Source: an uncultured Fretibacterium sp.
GTDB taxonomy: Bacteria; Synergistota; Synergistia; Synergistales; Aminobacteriaceae
Assembly (NCBI GenBank): GCA_905373185.1
Contig: CAJPSE010000022.1
Coordinates: 1 to 13,288 of the forward strand
Direction of reading: 5' to 3'
Length of the DNA stretch: 13,288 nt
In this document: positions 13,087-13,288 of the stretch, piece after piece
How the letters are laid out: the number at the start of each line of letters is the position of its first letter
Position numbering within the stretch: the first letter of the stretch is position 1
Notes under the pieces: generated by a model
Databases searched by the model: none
The model's input: only the letters and a program-made list of their open reading frames with translations
What the model was told of the DNA's origin: nothing
Translations under genes and position numbers: made by a program

Positions 13087-13288
13087 ATGAGTGCGGACGA
13101 GACAAGGGATGAGAGGCACGCCACCGAGGACCGGAGGGCAGTGGCCTGGGACGAGCTGAGGTCCCGGGTCGAGACGTGCGACCGCTGCGGGCTCTGCGGG
13201 ACCCGTACGCGCACGGTCTTCGGCCAGGGGATGACGCGGACGCCGCTCGTCTTCGTCGGGGAGGGGCCCGGGGCCGACGAGGATCGGG
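13087..13288 (+). CDS. Family-4 uracil-DNA glycosylase, N-terminal part (runs off the right edge)
   Basis: The first 67 codons of a DNA-repair enzyme that removes uracil from DNA. Cys31 and Cys34 (CDRC) are the first two ligands of the family's [4Fe-4S] cluster; a third nearby Cys37 is an extra. The segment CGTRTRTVFGQG (37-48) and the catalytic motif GEGPGADEDR (58-67) are diagnostic of thermophile-type UDG-A (family 4), which tends to occur in anaerobes and thermophiles. The N-terminus carries about 20 acidic and basic residues before the domain. ATG 13087 is chosen: GGAGGAAAGG (13071-13080) precedes it, and the nearby TTG 13083 is out of frame. It lies 18 bases after the P-loop gene, so it is probably the last or next gene of this operon. 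The remaining two cluster cysteines are outside the window. Confidence 0.88.
   Translation, partial: MSADETRDERHATEDRRAVAWDELRSRVETCDRCGLCGTRTRTVFGQGMTRTPLVFVGEGPGADEDR

Overview
The window is about 13.3 kb of GC-rich DNA, densely packed with genes, and every gene I can support lies on the + strand. Gene content points to a diderm anaerobe of the Synergistota, perhaps a Fretibacterium-like oral or gut species. The reasons are a DUF3798-type ABC transporter operon, a biotin-dependent decarboxylase cluster, a fused rpiB-upp gene, and a P-loop/Asp23-like protein next to murA. This placement is inferred from remembered gene neighbourhoods and composition; no search was run.

Region 1 (1-4734) is an ABC importer operon. 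It holds the 3' end of a probable solute-binding protein, then two hairpins, then a double-NBD ATPase of the RbsA/YufO class, two BPD_transp_2 permeases and a small membrane-anchored protein that resembles DUF6672. The last four genes are tightly coupled by short gaps or overlapping stop/start codons. The substrate is unknown; sugars or nucleosides are the usual cargo of this class.

Region 2 (4735-7512) starts with a 170-base AT-richer leader carrying short repeats. It is followed by the carboxyltransferase subunit of a methylmalonyl-CoA-type decarboxylase, an OadG-like membrane subunit and a biotin carrier protein, and it closes with two terminators. The beta (Na+-pumping) subunit is not in the window. 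Together these proteins would move CO2 from an acyl-CoA onto biotin.

Region 3 (7513-13288) holds candidate promoters, then a ribose-5-phosphate isomerase B / uracil phosphoribosyltransferase fusion, a short WecA/MraY-family glycosyl-phosphate transferase, WecB (UDP-GlcNAc 2-epimerase), MurA, a P-loop ATPase with an Asp23-like C-terminus, and the first 67 codons of a family-4 uracil-DNA glycosylase. wecB, murA and the ATPase gene are chained by 4-base ATGA overlaps. The theme is nucleotide salvage feeding UDP-sugar and cell-envelope synthesis. The order rpiB-upp-wecA-wecB recalls a cluster seen upstream of ATP synthase genes in many Firmicutes.

I saw no RNA gene, insertion sequence, CRISPR array or phage gene. 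The least-described parts are the transporter operon with its small terminal protein, the RpiB-Upp fusion and the P-loop/Asp23-like protein.
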